This document shows positions 9,698-20,933 of a DNA stretch of 64,000 nucleotides, piece after piece. A program made the position numbers and the translations under genes. Source of the stretch: Trichomonas vaginalis G3 (lineage: Eukaryota; Parabasalia; Trichomonadida; Trichomonadidae); contig NC_067205.1 of assembly GCF_026262505.1 (NCBI RefSeq), positions 15,996,001 through 16,060,000 on the forward strand. The letters run 5' to 3'. Position 1 is the stretch's first letter; every line of letters begins with the position of its first letter. A model generated the notes under the pieces. That model made no database searches. It was given only the letters and a program-made list of their open reading frames with translations, and was not told the DNA's origin.

Positions 9698-12216
9698 CTA
9701 ATACAAAATTTGATTCCCTTATTATCTTCTTAACAAAACTTAAGATTTCAATAATACATCATGAAAACATTCATTTACTACATTCACACTGTTATTCCTT
9801 TCTATAAATTAACTCATTTAATAGAATCTTGTTTTTATATCTTATTATTTTCTCATAATACTTCTAATTCCTCTATTTCCTCTTCCACATAAAATTTAAT
9901 TTTGTAATGCTATCATATACACTTAATGTTTTCAAATTTTCAGATTTAAATTTAATCTTTATTTTCATCATCATTTATAATCTTGTTCCTATATAAAGTT
10001 ATAATAAATTATCGTCAGATTCTAATATTTATGATTCTTACTACTCAATTCAATATAATTATGTTAGTCACTCATATTCAGGAGAATAATTTAAAAATCT
10101 ATAGCTCATATTTTGATAGTTATATATTTAGATGATATATATTGCAATTCCGGTTTCAACACGATCAAATGCCAAACCAAGACAAAATATATATGAATTT
10201 TCAAAATATCGATTTACATTAGAATCTATATCTAATTTTATCAATACACAAGTAGGGAATGTTCAATACATCTTTGAGCAACGTGAATAGCACAATTTTA
10301 TAGGATTATTTGTTGATTATATAAAATATAAGCCAAATCGAATCTGCTGTATAGTACTTTAGTTTATCATTGAATGTTAAATGTGTTCAGATAAATATTT
10401 GAGTCAGATATCGCATTTTCTAATTTCAAAATTTATCTCATGAAGTTAGAATTTATTTGATCATACAACATCATATTAGTCAAACTAGAGTTCAATGGCG
10501 ATTCTAAAATGGAACAAATGCTTGTTTTATCAAAATGTTAAAATATTAATCTAAAAAACTTAATATCTAACCAAACCATTCTAAGTTTTTTTCTAGAATT
10601 AACATAAGTACATTGTATAAGTATAGATTCTAAAATTTCAGAGAATTTTTATTTTTAAGTGTCTACTGTAAGGCCAAATAAGGCCTATCGTCGTCCCAAA
10701 AATATTGCTCAAGATGGCGTTTTTACTAAGGCCCAAAACTTAAAAAAACACAAAAAAATTAACTTTACTCTTTTGAGATCCTTATCAGATGTGCAACAAT
10801 TTGATGCAGTATCGCAATTCGAATCCGATTTTTTAATGTAGATGTACTCTAACATTCTTGAAAAAATGCAAAATGATATTAATCAAGCTTTTCATTTCTG
10901 TATCATACACGAAACAAAATCATTCATTATACTAAAATTTATCAAAGTTTGAATAATGAAAAAAATAATATCTAAATTTTTACATTGAGTCGGCTATTGA
11001 TATGGTCAATATTAAATCGTTTAAAAATGGGCATTGGCCAGAATAATACCCACTAAAATACACATTTTTTTAAATTTTATCAATTTGTTTTGGTATATCT
11101 TTATGATAATGAATAAAATGCTTATCTTTCATAAGTCAATACATAATTTATGCTGAAACACAAAAAATAACACGAAAATTTTTGGCCAACATTTCAAAAC
11201 GAAGGATAATGCTTTGAATATATAAACAATAATACTTTGTCTAGAGAATTAAATTTGTGCTATCCAATTGTCAATTCTTTGAATTTTTTATAAAATGCAC
11301 GATATTCCGGCATTAGCCTCAATAAATATAAACTACATACATCACAATATTAGGATGTAATGGCATTAAAGCGAATTTCCTAATTTCTTCTCAATTAAAT
11401 TCCTAGAAAAACTTAGGAATTAATGATTGAAAATAGGTCAAAAAAATCCCTAATATAAAATTTATACTTAAGTTAAAATCAAAATTCGAAAATATCTATT
11501 TTTCAAAACACGCATCCAGAAGCGAAAAAATTCGAAAAAATCATGTTCTTATAAAACTCGCTGATTTTGCAATTTTTATGTGATTTGAAGTGATAGAATG
11601 TATTATCATCTTACTAAAACATATACTTTATTGTTACATTCACAAAATATTAATCAGAACACTAGGAAAAGCGGATTTTCGAAAAAAGACGATAACGATT
11701 ATTTGCAAATCACCTCTCAATTTTGAGAGACTTTCAATTTTTACAGTGGACCCTTAAAATTTTTCTTGAAAATATTATTGTGTTATTAACATATAATATT
11801 TTTATAATTAGGTTCTCAAATTATTTGAATAGGTTTTGAAATCTATTTTTGAGACCACTATAGAATGTTTCTATAGTATCTCAATTTGTGCTCAAATATA
11901 ATTGAGAGAAATTACTTGGCATTGAATTAATCATTGGCAAATAATATCAAGCGATATTTTTGTAAAATCATGCAAAATAGAATTGAAAGTAATCGTCATG
12001 GCAATATGAAAGGAAACAACCTTAGACCAAGCATGATTTATTAATTGTATTTCATTCTGTTCTAATCCTGTAACAATATAATCATTGATTTCACTCGAAA
12101 TTTGTATTGATATATATATATATATTCATTCTTAATAAATCATATTTATTATTGGGCAATCAGTATAATCTTATAAATTTCATTGATCAGGGAAAAAAAA
12201 TGGAAAAGAAAAAAAT
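9698..12216. other. AT-rich intergenic stretch, no supported gene
   Basis: Long homopolymer and AT-rich sequence on both strands. The only coding-like piece is at 10659-10841 plus (about 60 codons; TVRPNKAYRRPKNIAQDG and onward to a TAG). Its codon choice differs from the surroundings, but it has no ATG and a stop directly upstream, so it may be a gene fragment. Nothing else is supported. Confidence 0.5.
12209..12215 (-). terminator. RNA polymerase III-type T-run
   Basis: Seven T residues on the minus strand directly after the 3' end of the tRNA-like gene. This is the usual Pol III stop signal and supports the minus-strand reading of that gene. Confidence 0.5.
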
Positions 12217-12331
12217 TAGGAACTCCCGGAATCGAACCGAGATCTCAGAATAAGAAATCCTGAACTTGATTAAAGCAAAGCTTTTATCAAAACGAGATTT
12301 TACTTGCATCCTCCCATTGGACGAAGCCCCT
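12217..12331 (-). tRNA. tRNA-like gene or tRNA pseudogene, anticodon uncertain
   Basis: Read on the minus strand. The ends pair over 7 bp (AGGGGCT with AGTTCCT, two G-T wobbles). A D-arm follows (GTCC, loop AATGGGA with the conserved A and GG, GGAT). The 3' part has a T-arm (CTCGG, loop TTCGATT, CCGGG) that fits B-box rules, then discriminator A and a T-run. Between the D-arm and T-arm there are about 65 nt instead of the usual 22. A five-pair stem CAGGA/TTCTG encloses TTTCTTA, which would offer TCT (Arg) as anticodon, but position 37 would be T, which is unusual. A tRNA with an intron, or an interrupted pseudogene, would both explain this. A hairpin in the extra part (GATAAAAG...CTTTAATC) suits an intron or insertion. 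Confidence 0.45.
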
Positions 12332-12541
12332 AAAACAATAAATCTGTTCTCACAATCCCTTCTGATAATATAATTTTAAAAAAGTGTAACTTATCAAAGT
12401 TTCAATTTTCTTCTGAAAATTTCGACTATTTGCGACTTCACATTGAATTTATTTAGGATCTTAATACATGAATATATACATATTTTTTTTCAATTTTCGC
12501 CATAAAAATTTCATAAACTTTTTTCCACCAATTTTTTTTTC

Positions 12542-13776
12542 ATGGATACTCCTTTTGTTGGTATTGATCTTGGTACAACATATTCTTCTATAGCTATTTA
12601 TAATCCAGATAAAAAGACTACTGAAGTTCTTCAAATTGGTGCTGACCAATCAATTCCTTCTTGTGTATTTTTCGGATCCACTCGAGAATATGGTAGTACT
12701 GCCAAAAAGCAGCTAGAAATGCATCCAAAAGCTGTTGCATTTGACTCCAAGCGTATGATCGGGCAGACATTCAATGAAATTGAACAACAAAATTTTAATT
12801 GGCCATTTGGCATTAAAAAATCCGCTGATAATGACATCGATATTGTATTAGAATACGAAGATACAGAAACTATAGTTAAACCTCTTGAAGTTTCAGCCGA
12901 AGTCTTAAAATATTTGCGAATTCAGGCACAGGAGAAGATAAACTTAAAGTGATACAGAACATTCCATGCCTTACAGCCGTTGCAGAAGGAGCTGCCTTTT
13001 ATCATTACACTCGTTTGCAGCAACCAACACCTCCAGCATATCCATACATCGATGTTATTATGAATGATACAGTTTTTGATCCAACAGAAAATTCAGATCA
13101 AAAACCGAAAAGTGACGAAAAACCAAAAGATGATGAAGATGTTGTTGTTCTTCATAATGTTTTCAGTGCTTTCCTTGGCTTTGTAGTCAAAAATGGCAAT
13201 GTTCCGAAGTTATTAACTAAAAATACTCCTCTTCCATGTCGTTCTGAAGTTAAAACATACACGAACACCGGAAAAAGCCTTGTTCTTGAAGTATATCAAG
13301 GAGAATCAAATTATTGGCAGCATTGTAAATTAGTTGGAAGATATCCAGTGAAAATTCCAGAAAATTCCAAACCAAAATCATTGAGATTCCAACTAGTAAT
13401 TGCTGTCAATGAAAACATGTGTTTGGAAGTCATCTACAAGAGGATTGACTCAGAGTCAGGAGATGAACAAGTGTTTAGAGGAACAAATGTTAATGAAGAA
13501 AGCGAAGAAACAGTGAGATTGATACAACACAATATGGAAGAGAGAGATAGGAACGAACAGATTAAAAAGAACTATGATGATCTCGTGAATCAAGTATCTG
13601 AATATCTGAGAAAGAAAACAAAATTAAGAGAATCATGGAAGAATACCATAAATGCTACAAAGAACTCAAGCAAATGTATGATGAGTTTTGCGAGGAATTC
13701 TATTTCTGATTTATTCATTAAACATTTAAATTTTACTTTTGTTTTTAAAAAACAAATTGACGAGTATTTTAACTGA
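12542..13776 (+). pseudogene. HSP70-like gene with internal deletion and frameshift
   Basis: The first frame (12542-12952) starts with the HSP70 phosphate-binding signature (VGIDLGTTYSSIAIYN). It continues with IPSCVFFGSTREYGSTAKKQ, the AFDSKRMIGQTF region and PLEVSAEVLKYLRIQAQ. It then jumps within a few codons to the end of the nucleotide-binding domain in another frame (IPCLTAVAEGAAFYHY, the NPDEAVAxGAA block). About 220-240 residues of the ATPase domain are missing. The second frame (to 13776) carries a diverged substrate-binding domain (LLTKNTPLPCRSEVKTYTN) and a charged helical end. A normal HSP70 has about 610-660 residues; this locus keeps about 410. It cannot be a working chaperone ATPase. 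Trichomonads have many diverged HSP70 copies, so decay of a duplicate is likely. Confidence 0.8.
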
Positions 13777-14043
13777 GATTTCTTTGGAATATGATACAAT
13801 TTCATTAATGTTTTATTTAAGGGTGCACTTACCACTTTTAGACATGCTCCCATAATATCAATATATCGTTATTGTGATTGCAAAAAAGTATAACAGTAAT
13901 ATAAGGTACTATTGAATGAGTTAAAATAACTTCTTTCGGAACAAAGTTAATGACGTTTTACCTTCGAAATTGAAATTAACTTCCAAATCGGCATCACTAA
14001 ATTTTTTGTAAAAAAAATATAAAAAACTTAGTTTTACTCAAAT

Positions 14044-16914
14044 TTAAATCATGTTTTGAACGCTGAGAAGTGGGTTGTTATCTATCTTAGCTTTACATGG
14101 TCTTATTGCGATGAAGTACAACAACAATACGACTACAACCAACACTACAACACCGCTGAGTGAGAAAATTGCAGAGAAAACTAAATCTTTCTTTCTGGAG
14201 TTACTTTCATCTGAAGTTGGAGATGAAGTTGGAGGAACTACTGTTGGAGAGTATGTTGGTGGGACTTGTGTTGTTGGGGAATAAGTTGGCTGGTCTCTGT
14301 GGCCCAAGAAAGCTCCAGAACTCGATGAAACAACAGATAAAACTCCTTCTGGGGTGTTGTAATATGGATTTACAGCATTAACTTTGTATTTTCCAATGGA
14401 ATTCTTTCCACTAATAATCATGAGATCAGGTAACTCATAATATTTATGTGGTGCAACATCATCTTTGTCAACCATCATGGCAATCGAAATTGAATCAATT
14501 TGTAAACTGTCACTTTTTACGATAACTAAAGATAAAAGTGACGGAACAACATCTTGCGAAAGTTCTGATAGGTGTAAGTTATTGTTAACTAAAGCAACTG
14601 ATCCTTCTCTCATTGTTAGTCTCTTGCAAACAAGATTTGATGGAAGAGAAATGTTGGAATTCGATGAAATAACTAATTCTTCAATTTCAAAATTGTTTTT
14701 GATCTCAAATGATGAAGATGGACTCATAGTAAGTTGTTTGATCGATGCACTTGATGATGTTCCCTCTAAAATTAATTTCGAATTTTCAGAAACGGTTAAA
14801 GATTGAATTAAACCGTTAAATTTGAGAGACAAAATTTTCGGAGTCTGAGAAATTGGATTTATCTGGGAATTTGTTAATGTCAAGTCGGCAGAATAAATGT
14901 TTCCTGCTAAAACGATATCAGGGCCTTTGTAATTTACAGTTCTGGAGGATTCGACTGTAATAATTTTTTCAGATTCGATTTTGACGTCGTTATTAGGGAA
15001 AATCAAGTAATCTGACTGGAGATCAGCCTTTACATTGAATGTGTAGAGGTCCGATCTGATTTTGAGGGTTCTTTTGTCTTTCTTTGAATAAGGATAAGAA
15101 TTATCGAAGTCAACAGTCCAAGATTGCTGTTGATCAGCCACATCTAGGTTGTACAATCCAATGACGGTGGCAGAAGAAACATCCATCGATAAAATGTTGC
15201 AAGATTTGGAATTTCCTTGGTAATTCAAGTTAACTCCTGTAGATTTAATGACAAGAGGTGTAGATAATGATTCATCAGCGATATCCGCGTATACATCTTT
15301 GTTTTCTGTGATGAATTCGATCTTTACTTTGTCATTTCTTGAAATCTTGATTGGGAAGTGGTATTGTTGATTATCCGTGAAGACAAATATCTTCGCGTAG
15401 TTGGATGTCATCAGCTGATCAAGGTTCTCAGTGTTAGAGATCATTTGGTAGCCTGATGGACACTTATTTGATAAATTCGTCAGACAAAACTTGTAGGAAT
15501 CGAGTTTTGTGACTGTAACAGTAACGCCTGTATCCTTACTGCATGTTATCTTGGCATCGAAGTCTTTATATGGTAATTCATCGTAAATAAATTTCGAATT
15601 TTCGCAATCGATTCCAGAACCAGAGATAACATTGAAAGTACCTTCCTTGATGTTTTCTGTGTGGAAGTGGTACTTGATTCTTCCATTTTCAAGTGAATTG
15701 AACGATAATTTTGTTCTGACATTTCCACAAGTGTCCAAATTGCCCAATTTGTCGATTTTAATGTTGGCATTGTTACCCATGATATGTTTGATCCTGTAGA
15801 TGGCTTTTCCTTCAAGAGAAACTTCATCTCCGTTATTTGTCATTAAATCTGCGTAAAATTGCTCAACATCGGCTGTAAGTTTACAGGACAAAGGTGAAGT
15901 GACTATTTCACCTGTATAAAGTGATTTTCCTGTAATTGTTGTTTCTGGTAAAATTGGGACTGTTGGAATGATGAAAGACTTGTTTGCATCAGCATTAATA
16001 ATACCTTTGGCGTCGGTATTTGCGAATCCGGTCTGTAATCTGTAGCCAGCCATGTGTGTTCCGAGATATAAATTATATCCTTTTTCGGTATTGACAATTG
16101 GGCCTGGTAATGAGCTTCCGATATTGATTGGAGTGTCAAGAACTAAGTCGGAACGTCCGTTGAATGTTGTATGTGCAAATAAGGAATTTTCGCTTTCATA
16201 CATGTTGTAGACTGAGAATTTCTTAACAGAATCGGCAAAAATGAATTCTACGTTTGTCTGAGAGTTATCGAATTTGAACTGTGATTGTAATTTCGATGTT
16301 TCGATTTCTATCAAATTATTCTCGAATTTAACAGTTCCATCATCTTGGATTCCAGTAAACTTAACATATGATGTTCCAGCATGTACGAAATTAGCCTTAA
16401 CAACTGAGTTTTTGTTTGTCAATTCAAGATATGTTGTTGAACAGTCGATACTTGCATCAAAATTGAGAAGAGATGCATCATCAATGTATAAGTACTTCAG
16501 ACTAAAACGATATTTGTCTTCTGCCTTGCAGGAAATCAATTGTAATTTATTTCCTTTGATTATTGCTTGATCTGAGTAGAGACTGACGGAGTTAAGTGTT
16601 ATCTTTAATGAGGCTTGTGTTAATTGTGATGATTCGAGAGAGACATGTTTATATGAGTTTTCTGAACTTAAAATGAGTTCTGAAATATCTGGAAGACCTG
16701 TAAGATTCAAGTAAAGCTGCTTGTTGTTTGAATCGATCGTGTCATCCGCATAATAGATTGTGACTGTATCAAGATATGGATTTACAAAACCAGCCCATTG
16801 AGAATAGTTGTCAGGAGTGAGAATTTTTGAGCTTGGCGAACAAGCCTTGAAATTACTCTTGGCAAAACAAAAGTCTGGATTTGCAAGATGTTTCAAGAAA
16901 AGAGCTTTATTCAT
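14044..16914 (-). CDS. Large surface-type protein: beta-rich ectodomain, P/T/S stalk, one TM, NPLL tail
   Basis: This 956-codon gene starts at ATG 16914. Residues 30-880 are a beta-rich ectodomain with many short strands and few cysteines, which suggests solenoid-like repeats. A stalk of PTYSPT-type repeats follows near residues 885-910. Then come a basic RKK, a hydrophobic span (VVVLVVVVLLLYFIAI) and a 20-residue tail with KAKIDNNPLL. Short tails with such dileucine/NPxx-type sorting signals are common on trichomonad surface proteins and may drive endocytosis. No clear signal peptide is visible (MNKALFLKHLANPDFCFAKS). The predicted start is supported by a close Inr-like site, so secretion may use a cryptic signal. 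The minus-strand stop is followed by TAAATT, which suits a trichomonad poly(A) signal. Function is unknown; adhesion or host contact would be inference. Confidence 0.75.
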   Translation of the reverse strand: MNKALFLKHLANPDFCFAKSNFKACSPSSKILTPDNYSQWAGFVNPYLDTVTIYYADDTIDSNNKQLYLNLTGLPDISELILSSENSYKHVSLESSQLTQASLKITLNSVSLYSDQAIIKGNKLQLISCKAEDKYRFSLKYLYIDDASLLNFDASIDCSTTYLELTNKNSVVKANFVHAGTSYVKFTGIQDDGTVKFENNLIEIETSKLQSQFKFDNSQTNVEFIFADSVKKFSVYNMYESENSLFAHTTFNGRSDLVLDTPINIGSSLPGPIVNTEKGYNLYLGTHMAGYRLQTGFANTDAKGIINADANKSFIIPTVPILPETTITGKSLYTGEIVTSPLSCKLTADVEQFYADLMTNNGDEVSLEGKAIYRIKHIMGNNANIKIDKLGNLDTCGNVRTKLSFNSLENGRIKYHFHTENIKEGTFNVISGSGIDCENSKFIYDELPYKDFDAKITCSKDTGVTVTVTKLDSYKFCLTNLSNKCPSGYQMISNTENLDQLMTSNYAKIFVFTDNQQYHFPIKISRNDKVKIEFITENKDVYADIADESLSTPLVIKSTGVNLNYQGNSKSCNILSMDVSSATVIGLYNLDVADQQQSWTVDFDNSYPYSKKDKRTLKIRSDLYTFNVKADLQSDYLIFPNNDVKIESEKIITVESSRTVNYKGPDIVLAGNIYSADLTLTNSQINPISQTPKILSLKFNGLIQSLTVSENSKLILEGTSSSASIKQLTMSPSSSFEIKNNFEIEELVISSNSNISLPSNLVCKRLTMREGSVALVNNNLHLSELSQDVVPSLLSLVIVKSDSLQIDSISIAMMVDKDDVAPHKYYELPDLMIISGKNSIGKYKVNAVNPYYNTPEGVLSVVSSSSGAFLGHRDQPTYSPTTQVPPTYSPTVVPPTSSPTSDESNSRKKDLVFSAIFSLSGVVVLVVVVLLLYFIAIRPCKAKIDNNPLLSVQNMI

Positions 16915-16930
16915 TTTTTTTTGGCAGAGT

Positions 16931-16935
16931 TGTGA
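16931..16935 (-). promoter_or_regulatory. Inr-like initiator (TCACA)
   Basis: The minus strand reads TCAATTCACAACTCTG before the A-run and the ATG at 16914. TCACA fits the trichomonad initiator TCA-Py-(T/A). The A at +1 would lie 19 nt before the start codon, a normal short leader for these organisms. Confidence 0.4.
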
Positions 16936-17799
16936 ATTGAGAGGATTCCGATAATGAAAATTTAATGATCATATATAATTATGAAACCATGACATTTAAC
17001 ACTACCCAAAAAGAAATAACTCAAAAAAAACTAGACTGTTATGCTTCCAAAAAATTAATTGATGCATTTTCATAATATTTAATGCATTTAATAGCATATA
17101 AAGCTTTCATCCATGACAATAAAAATCAAATACCACAATTTCATACATGAAAAACACCGAAATTACTCAAATTTTGTTATATCCAAATTATATTTTATTT
17201 AATAATAGTGATAAATCATTGAAATTCATAAGTTAAGCTTTTTATATGTATGACATATTATATGCATATACGTCTTATTCAGATTCATCTTTGTGAGAGT
17301 CGACTAGCTTCAAATACGGGTAAGTATTGGTGCCTTTTGGAAGACAGTTCGAGTTCGCCGAATTCTAATCATAAAATTGTGCTTGTTAGACTCGAATTTT
17401 TTTGTAATGATCTAATCCTAAAAAGAATTCAATTGATCTCAATCGTTTACTAGTATTACTTCACCTGCTTCAGTTTTTTCATAATTCAATTCTGATATAT
17501 ATACTTAAAGTAATGTTGCATTTTGAAACTTTGTTCTTTAATCAAACTTTATAGACTTAGATTATTATATTTTAGATGCATATCATTAATTTTATATTCA
17601 TAGCCCCTTGAAGTGATTTATTAAGAATTATGAAATATTTTTTTTTCTGTTAACTCACATTTTCTCTTAATTAGTGAGATGTATTTACTTATTTTGAGTA
17701 AATGGGCTAATTAATGCTGTTGTAGATCTAAAATGGAAAAGAATTTTACAAATGGATATTTTATTCAAAAAAAAATCGGGTAGAGATTGTAATATAAAT
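16936..17799. other. AT-rich intergenic stretch, no supported gene
   Basis: No open frame with coding character. A short open run near 17250-17450 lacks any recognisable motif and its composition matches the surroundings. Confidence 0.5.
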
Positions 17800-18126
17800 T
17801 TAATGCTCACAGTTGCAATTTTCTCCGTGCTGGCTGCAGAAATCTCTCTGATATGTTGTTTCCCAGACCTTGATATTAGTTGTTGGAGGGTCGAGGGAGC
17901 GTGTAATTGTTCTTTCCTTTAATTCTGTGGCGCGAAAGGATGATGTAGCCGACCTCATGGTGGCTGGATCTCTTGAGCAATAATCTCTACGATATGTTGT
18001 ATTCCAAAGTGGATTTGTGAGAAGAGAACGTGTCTTGACTGGAGCTGGCTCATCAGAAGATGGGGAGAAGCCCTTGTTGCTCCAGCCGGAAACGTCTTTG
18101 CGGTAAGATGATGTCATTGTGCTCAT
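17800..18126 (-). CDS. Small protein with repeated TTYxRDxC motifs (possibly microtubule-associated)
   Basis: The frame is open from 18168, but the ATG at 18126 (MSTMTSSYRKDVSGW) is the likelier start, because the 14 codons before it have intergenic composition. This gives 108 residues. It shows three spaced copies of a short motif: SSYRKDVSGW, WNTTYRRDYCSRDP and WETTYQRDFCSQHG, with SSFRATELKER between. Spaced 'TTY..D(Y/F)' motifs occur in axonemal microtubule-binding proteins (SAXO/MAP6-like and inner-wall proteins). Trichomonads are flagellated, so a cytoskeletal role is possible, but this is an analogy and no family is identified. Codon use is clearly less AT-rich than the flanks, which supports a real gene. 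Confidence 0.6.
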   Translation of the reverse strand: MSTMTSSYRKDVSGWSNKGFSPSSDEPAPVKTRSLLTNPLWNTTYRRDYCSRDPATMRSATSSFRATELKERTITRSLDPPTTNIKVWETTYQRDFCSQHGENCNCEH

Positions 18127-18168
18127 GATAGATGGCAAGTAATGTAAACTTATTAATTTTATATTCAT

Positions 18169-19304
18169 AATAACGATTTCGATTTTTGTGAGAAATTGAG
18201 ACTATCATTGATGAATTATCAATTATTATTGTTTTTATTGCATATTAAGCGGAAAATTGATCATCAGGTAAAAAATGTAAACTATTCAAAAATGAGTTTA
18301 ATATATTATTCTGGATATTGTATTTACATCATTATATGTATTTGCTCGAACAAATAATTTGAGAGAGTTTGATAACTCAATTCAAATCTCGGGTATTTTC
18401 AAATTTGATTCTCGAGTAAGACGCTGCAATTTATTCATCGATTCAGATTTCAACCAAATGCATTACTTTCTTTCTTCAAATAGAATAACTTCTAATAGGA
18501 TTGCGAAAGATTTATTTTCAATTTCCAGCTTTATTTTTCAAATTTAATAATGGTTTAGTGTAGGAACAATATTACACTAAAAATACACAATTGTTACATA
18601 ATGATTTATTAACAGCGTAGAACTCTTGTTTTTCAAACTAAATTTCCTATCTGACAAATTTAATCATTTAAATTTCAACGCAAACTCTCAGATATCAACA
18701 GTCCAATGATATGTTTGTTCAAGATATTACTAGGTATTATAAGTCGTTTTTTTATTTTAAAAAAAGTCAAATTTAATCACAGAAATCAGACCACCCATTT
18801 GATGAATCTTTCTAAACACTAAGATTTGATCAATATATAATACAATGAAGCCAATAGAAACAGATTTTCGGAACCATCATAATATTTCTTCGATTTCACA
18901 TGTCACAGTCTCCTTTAAACAATATTATCCATTAACTAGTAACATATTTAAGCAAAATCAGGCGAATCCGAAAAAAAGACCGTAACTTATATCAATATTG
19001 TGATCGTTTTTATTTAACACCATTCAATTTATACTTCTATTAGTTTTTGAAACATTATTTAATTCTTGTTTCAATCTCAATTTCAAACTTTTTTATTTAT
19101 AAATTATTTGACAAAAATTCAATGATATTACGATTGCAAATCAAAAACAGACGATATATAATATCATATAAGCCTTTGAAATGTTTGATTTGATTCTGAT
19201 AATCATTTAACTTTTAAGAAATCAATGAAATATCTCCTTTTATATGATTTCCTGACTATTTCCTTAAGAATTTATATGTTTTGAATGAAAAAATGTTTTG
19301 AATT
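18169..19304. other. AT-rich host flank of element 1, no supported gene
   Basis: No gene is supported. This is the host DNA to the left of the Polinton insertion. It shows no coding continuation of the ubiquitin-hydrolase-like gene on the far side. Confidence 0.5.
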
Positions 19305-19311
19305 TATGAAG
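19305..19311 (+). repeat. Target-site duplication, left copy (TATGAAG)
   Basis: TATGAAG also occurs at 40013-40019. A 6-bp duplication is the Polinton norm; a seventh matching base makes the edge ambiguous by one. Confidence 0.6.
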
Positions 19312-19611
19312 TAGTATATGTGGAAGGGTTTTGTGACTTTTTTTGTAAACGTAAGAATTCATACAATATCGAGCGATTTTGTATCATTTTTTTAACATAT
19401 GAAGTAAAAAATGTATGATTCTGACGGTTTTTATTCTTACGTTTTTGAATAAATCAAGATTTAAAAAATTTTCAAAATTGTAAGACATTTACACTCAGCC
19501 CATACATAATGAAATAAAAAATATATTTATTTATAAATCATTAAAAAAATTAAAGTTATTTTTAAAAATAATTTATTTCATCTTTTATAAAAGAAGCTAT
19601 ATATATAGATG

Positions 19612-19734
19612 ATGTCAGATATTCCGCGATTAATTAAACATTGTTTAAATCCTGAATGGAATCAATGGAGTCATAATCAAAGACCTCATAAACGAGTAAA
19701 AGAAATTAGAAATAAACTTCTTACGAAAAATTAA
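19612..19734 (+). CDS. Short relative of the element-2 end-proximal ORF (Polinton fossil)
   Basis: A 40-codon ORF begins MSDIPRLIKHCLNPEW, identical to the start of the 196-codon ORF at 44214 in element 2. It then continues with the WNQWSHNQRPHKR part. It is therefore a much shortened version of that two-repeat protein. It lies at the same distance from the element end, about 300 bp. Function is discussed under 44214. Confidence 0.6.
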   Translation: MSDIPRLIKHCLNPEWNQWSHNQRPHKRVKEIRNKLLTKN

Positions 19735-19777
19735 AATTTAGTTATGTTTATTATTTTATTTTTTTATTTTGTATGAA

Positions 19778-20884
19778 ATGAGCGTCAAAACTAACAACGT
19801 TAAAAAATTAGGATTCACAAACGAGGAAATAAAGGATATATTAGAGGAGGTGGGTTATGAAGTTGATAAATATTATTTAAGAAATTGTAAAAAATTCGCG
19901 GAGTTATTAAATGATTTAGATTATGATGGAAAAATGAATAAAGATGATGTTATAAATTTCTTATATCCCACATCTGAAGAAGAAAAACCTAAAGAACCTG
20001 ATGTTTTCCCTGAATATTATGAAGAACGGATTAAAGATGATGAATACAGCGAAATTGAAAGACTGAAAAAAATAAGAGATGAAATAGATGAAAAAATTAA
20101 GGAATTAAGAGAAGTTGAAAAATATAATGAAAATGAAGTAGAGGGTTTAATGAATATCCCAGCTTCGGAATCAGAAGTTCAGAAATCTCATGAAGAAAGA
20201 TATAAAAATTATGTCTCAGAATCAACACAAAATTTATTAGATGGTGAAATAGACGAAACACTTTCAGAAGAAGGTACTAAATTTATTCGTAAACATAAGT
20301 TACAATTTATTGATAATGAAAAATACCCTTGTATCTTACTTTCACCCCCTCTCGATTCTGAGAAATTCAAAAAAGCTCTTAAAAACGTGACATATGCAAC
20401 TAATACAATTAAGAAAGAAGATCATGATATTTACACAAATTATTATTTAAATAAATGCACAGGTGTTGATAAAGTTTTTGATTTATTAGATAAAATATCA
20501 AAAGAAACCATTGGAACATATAAAATTTTGTGTGATTGTGGTTTCATTATTGAAGATACCAATAATGTTTCATATGAAAGAACAGCACCGAAGGAAGACG
20601 AAGTTGAAAGGTCTATACCATTCGTTATTAAGAACATAAAAGATATGAAAACTTATAAACATTATATTTATTCATTTATTTCAGAAAAAATGGAAGCAAC
20701 CCATAAAACATCTTCTCATCATTTTATAGCTATTCATACATTCCTTTTCAAAGTTGTGAAATTAAATAAGACAGGAATTAGATTTAATGTATCAGGGTAC
20801 ACATTCTTGAGTAAATTAAAATGTATTCGTCACGTCGCAGATGATAAAAATTTATGTGTTCTTAATTCATTTTATGGGCTTTAA
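19778..20884 (+). CDS. PolB-associated acidic helical ORF (Polinton, element-2 type)
   Basis: A 368-codon open frame. ATG 19778 (MSVKTNNVKKLGFTNEE) is chosen because the same start is used at 44894 in element 2; the frame is open 9 bases further up. Residues 20-55 (ILEEVGYEV, YYLRNCKKFAELLNDLDYDG) resemble the start of the PolB locus of the other lineage (30706). This suggests a shared amino-terminal module that is fused to PolB there and separate here. The middle is coiled-coil and acidic. DLDYDGKMNKDD looks like an EF-hand loop but could be coincidence. It lies directly before PolB with a 49-bp gap. A terminal-protein or priming role is inference. Copies at 44894-46007 and 60308-61417. Confidence 0.7.
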   Translation: MSVKTNNVKKLGFTNEEIKDILEEVGYEVDKYYLRNCKKFAELLNDLDYDGKMNKDDVINFLYPTSEEEKPKEPDVFPEYYEERIKDDEYSEIERLKKIRDEIDEKIKELREVEKYNENEVEGLMNIPASESEVQKSHEERYKNYVSESTQNLLDGEIDETLSEEGTKFIRKHKLQFIDNEKYPCILLSPPLDSEKFKKALKNVTYATNTIKKEDHDIYTNYYLNKCTGVDKVFDLLDKISKETIGTYKILCDCGFIIEDTNNVSYERTAPKEDEVERSIPFVIKNIKDMKTYKHYIYSFISEKMEATHKTSSHHFIAIHTFLFKVVKLNKTGIRFNVSGYTFLSKLKCIRHVADDKNLCVLNSFYGL

Positions 20885-20933
20885 AAAATAAACTTTATTT
20901 TTATTTATTTTTTAATTTTTTATTCTTACATAA

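Noticed and set aside
9179-9807. Overlapping open frames of 70-93 codons across the hairpin array as a repeat-protein gene
   Set aside because: They recur every 122 bp because the unit is tandem, exist on both strands, and disappear at the array edges. The hairpins explain the sequence fully.
14075-16570. Plus-strand ORFs of 69-113 codons
   Set aside because: Antisense shadows of the 956-codon surface-protein gene.
19799-20050. True calcium-binding EF-hand in the PolB-associated ORF (DLDYDGKMNKDD)
   Set aside because: Only one loop-like stretch, no paired hand, and the other lineage lacks the acidic pattern; kept only as a resemblance.
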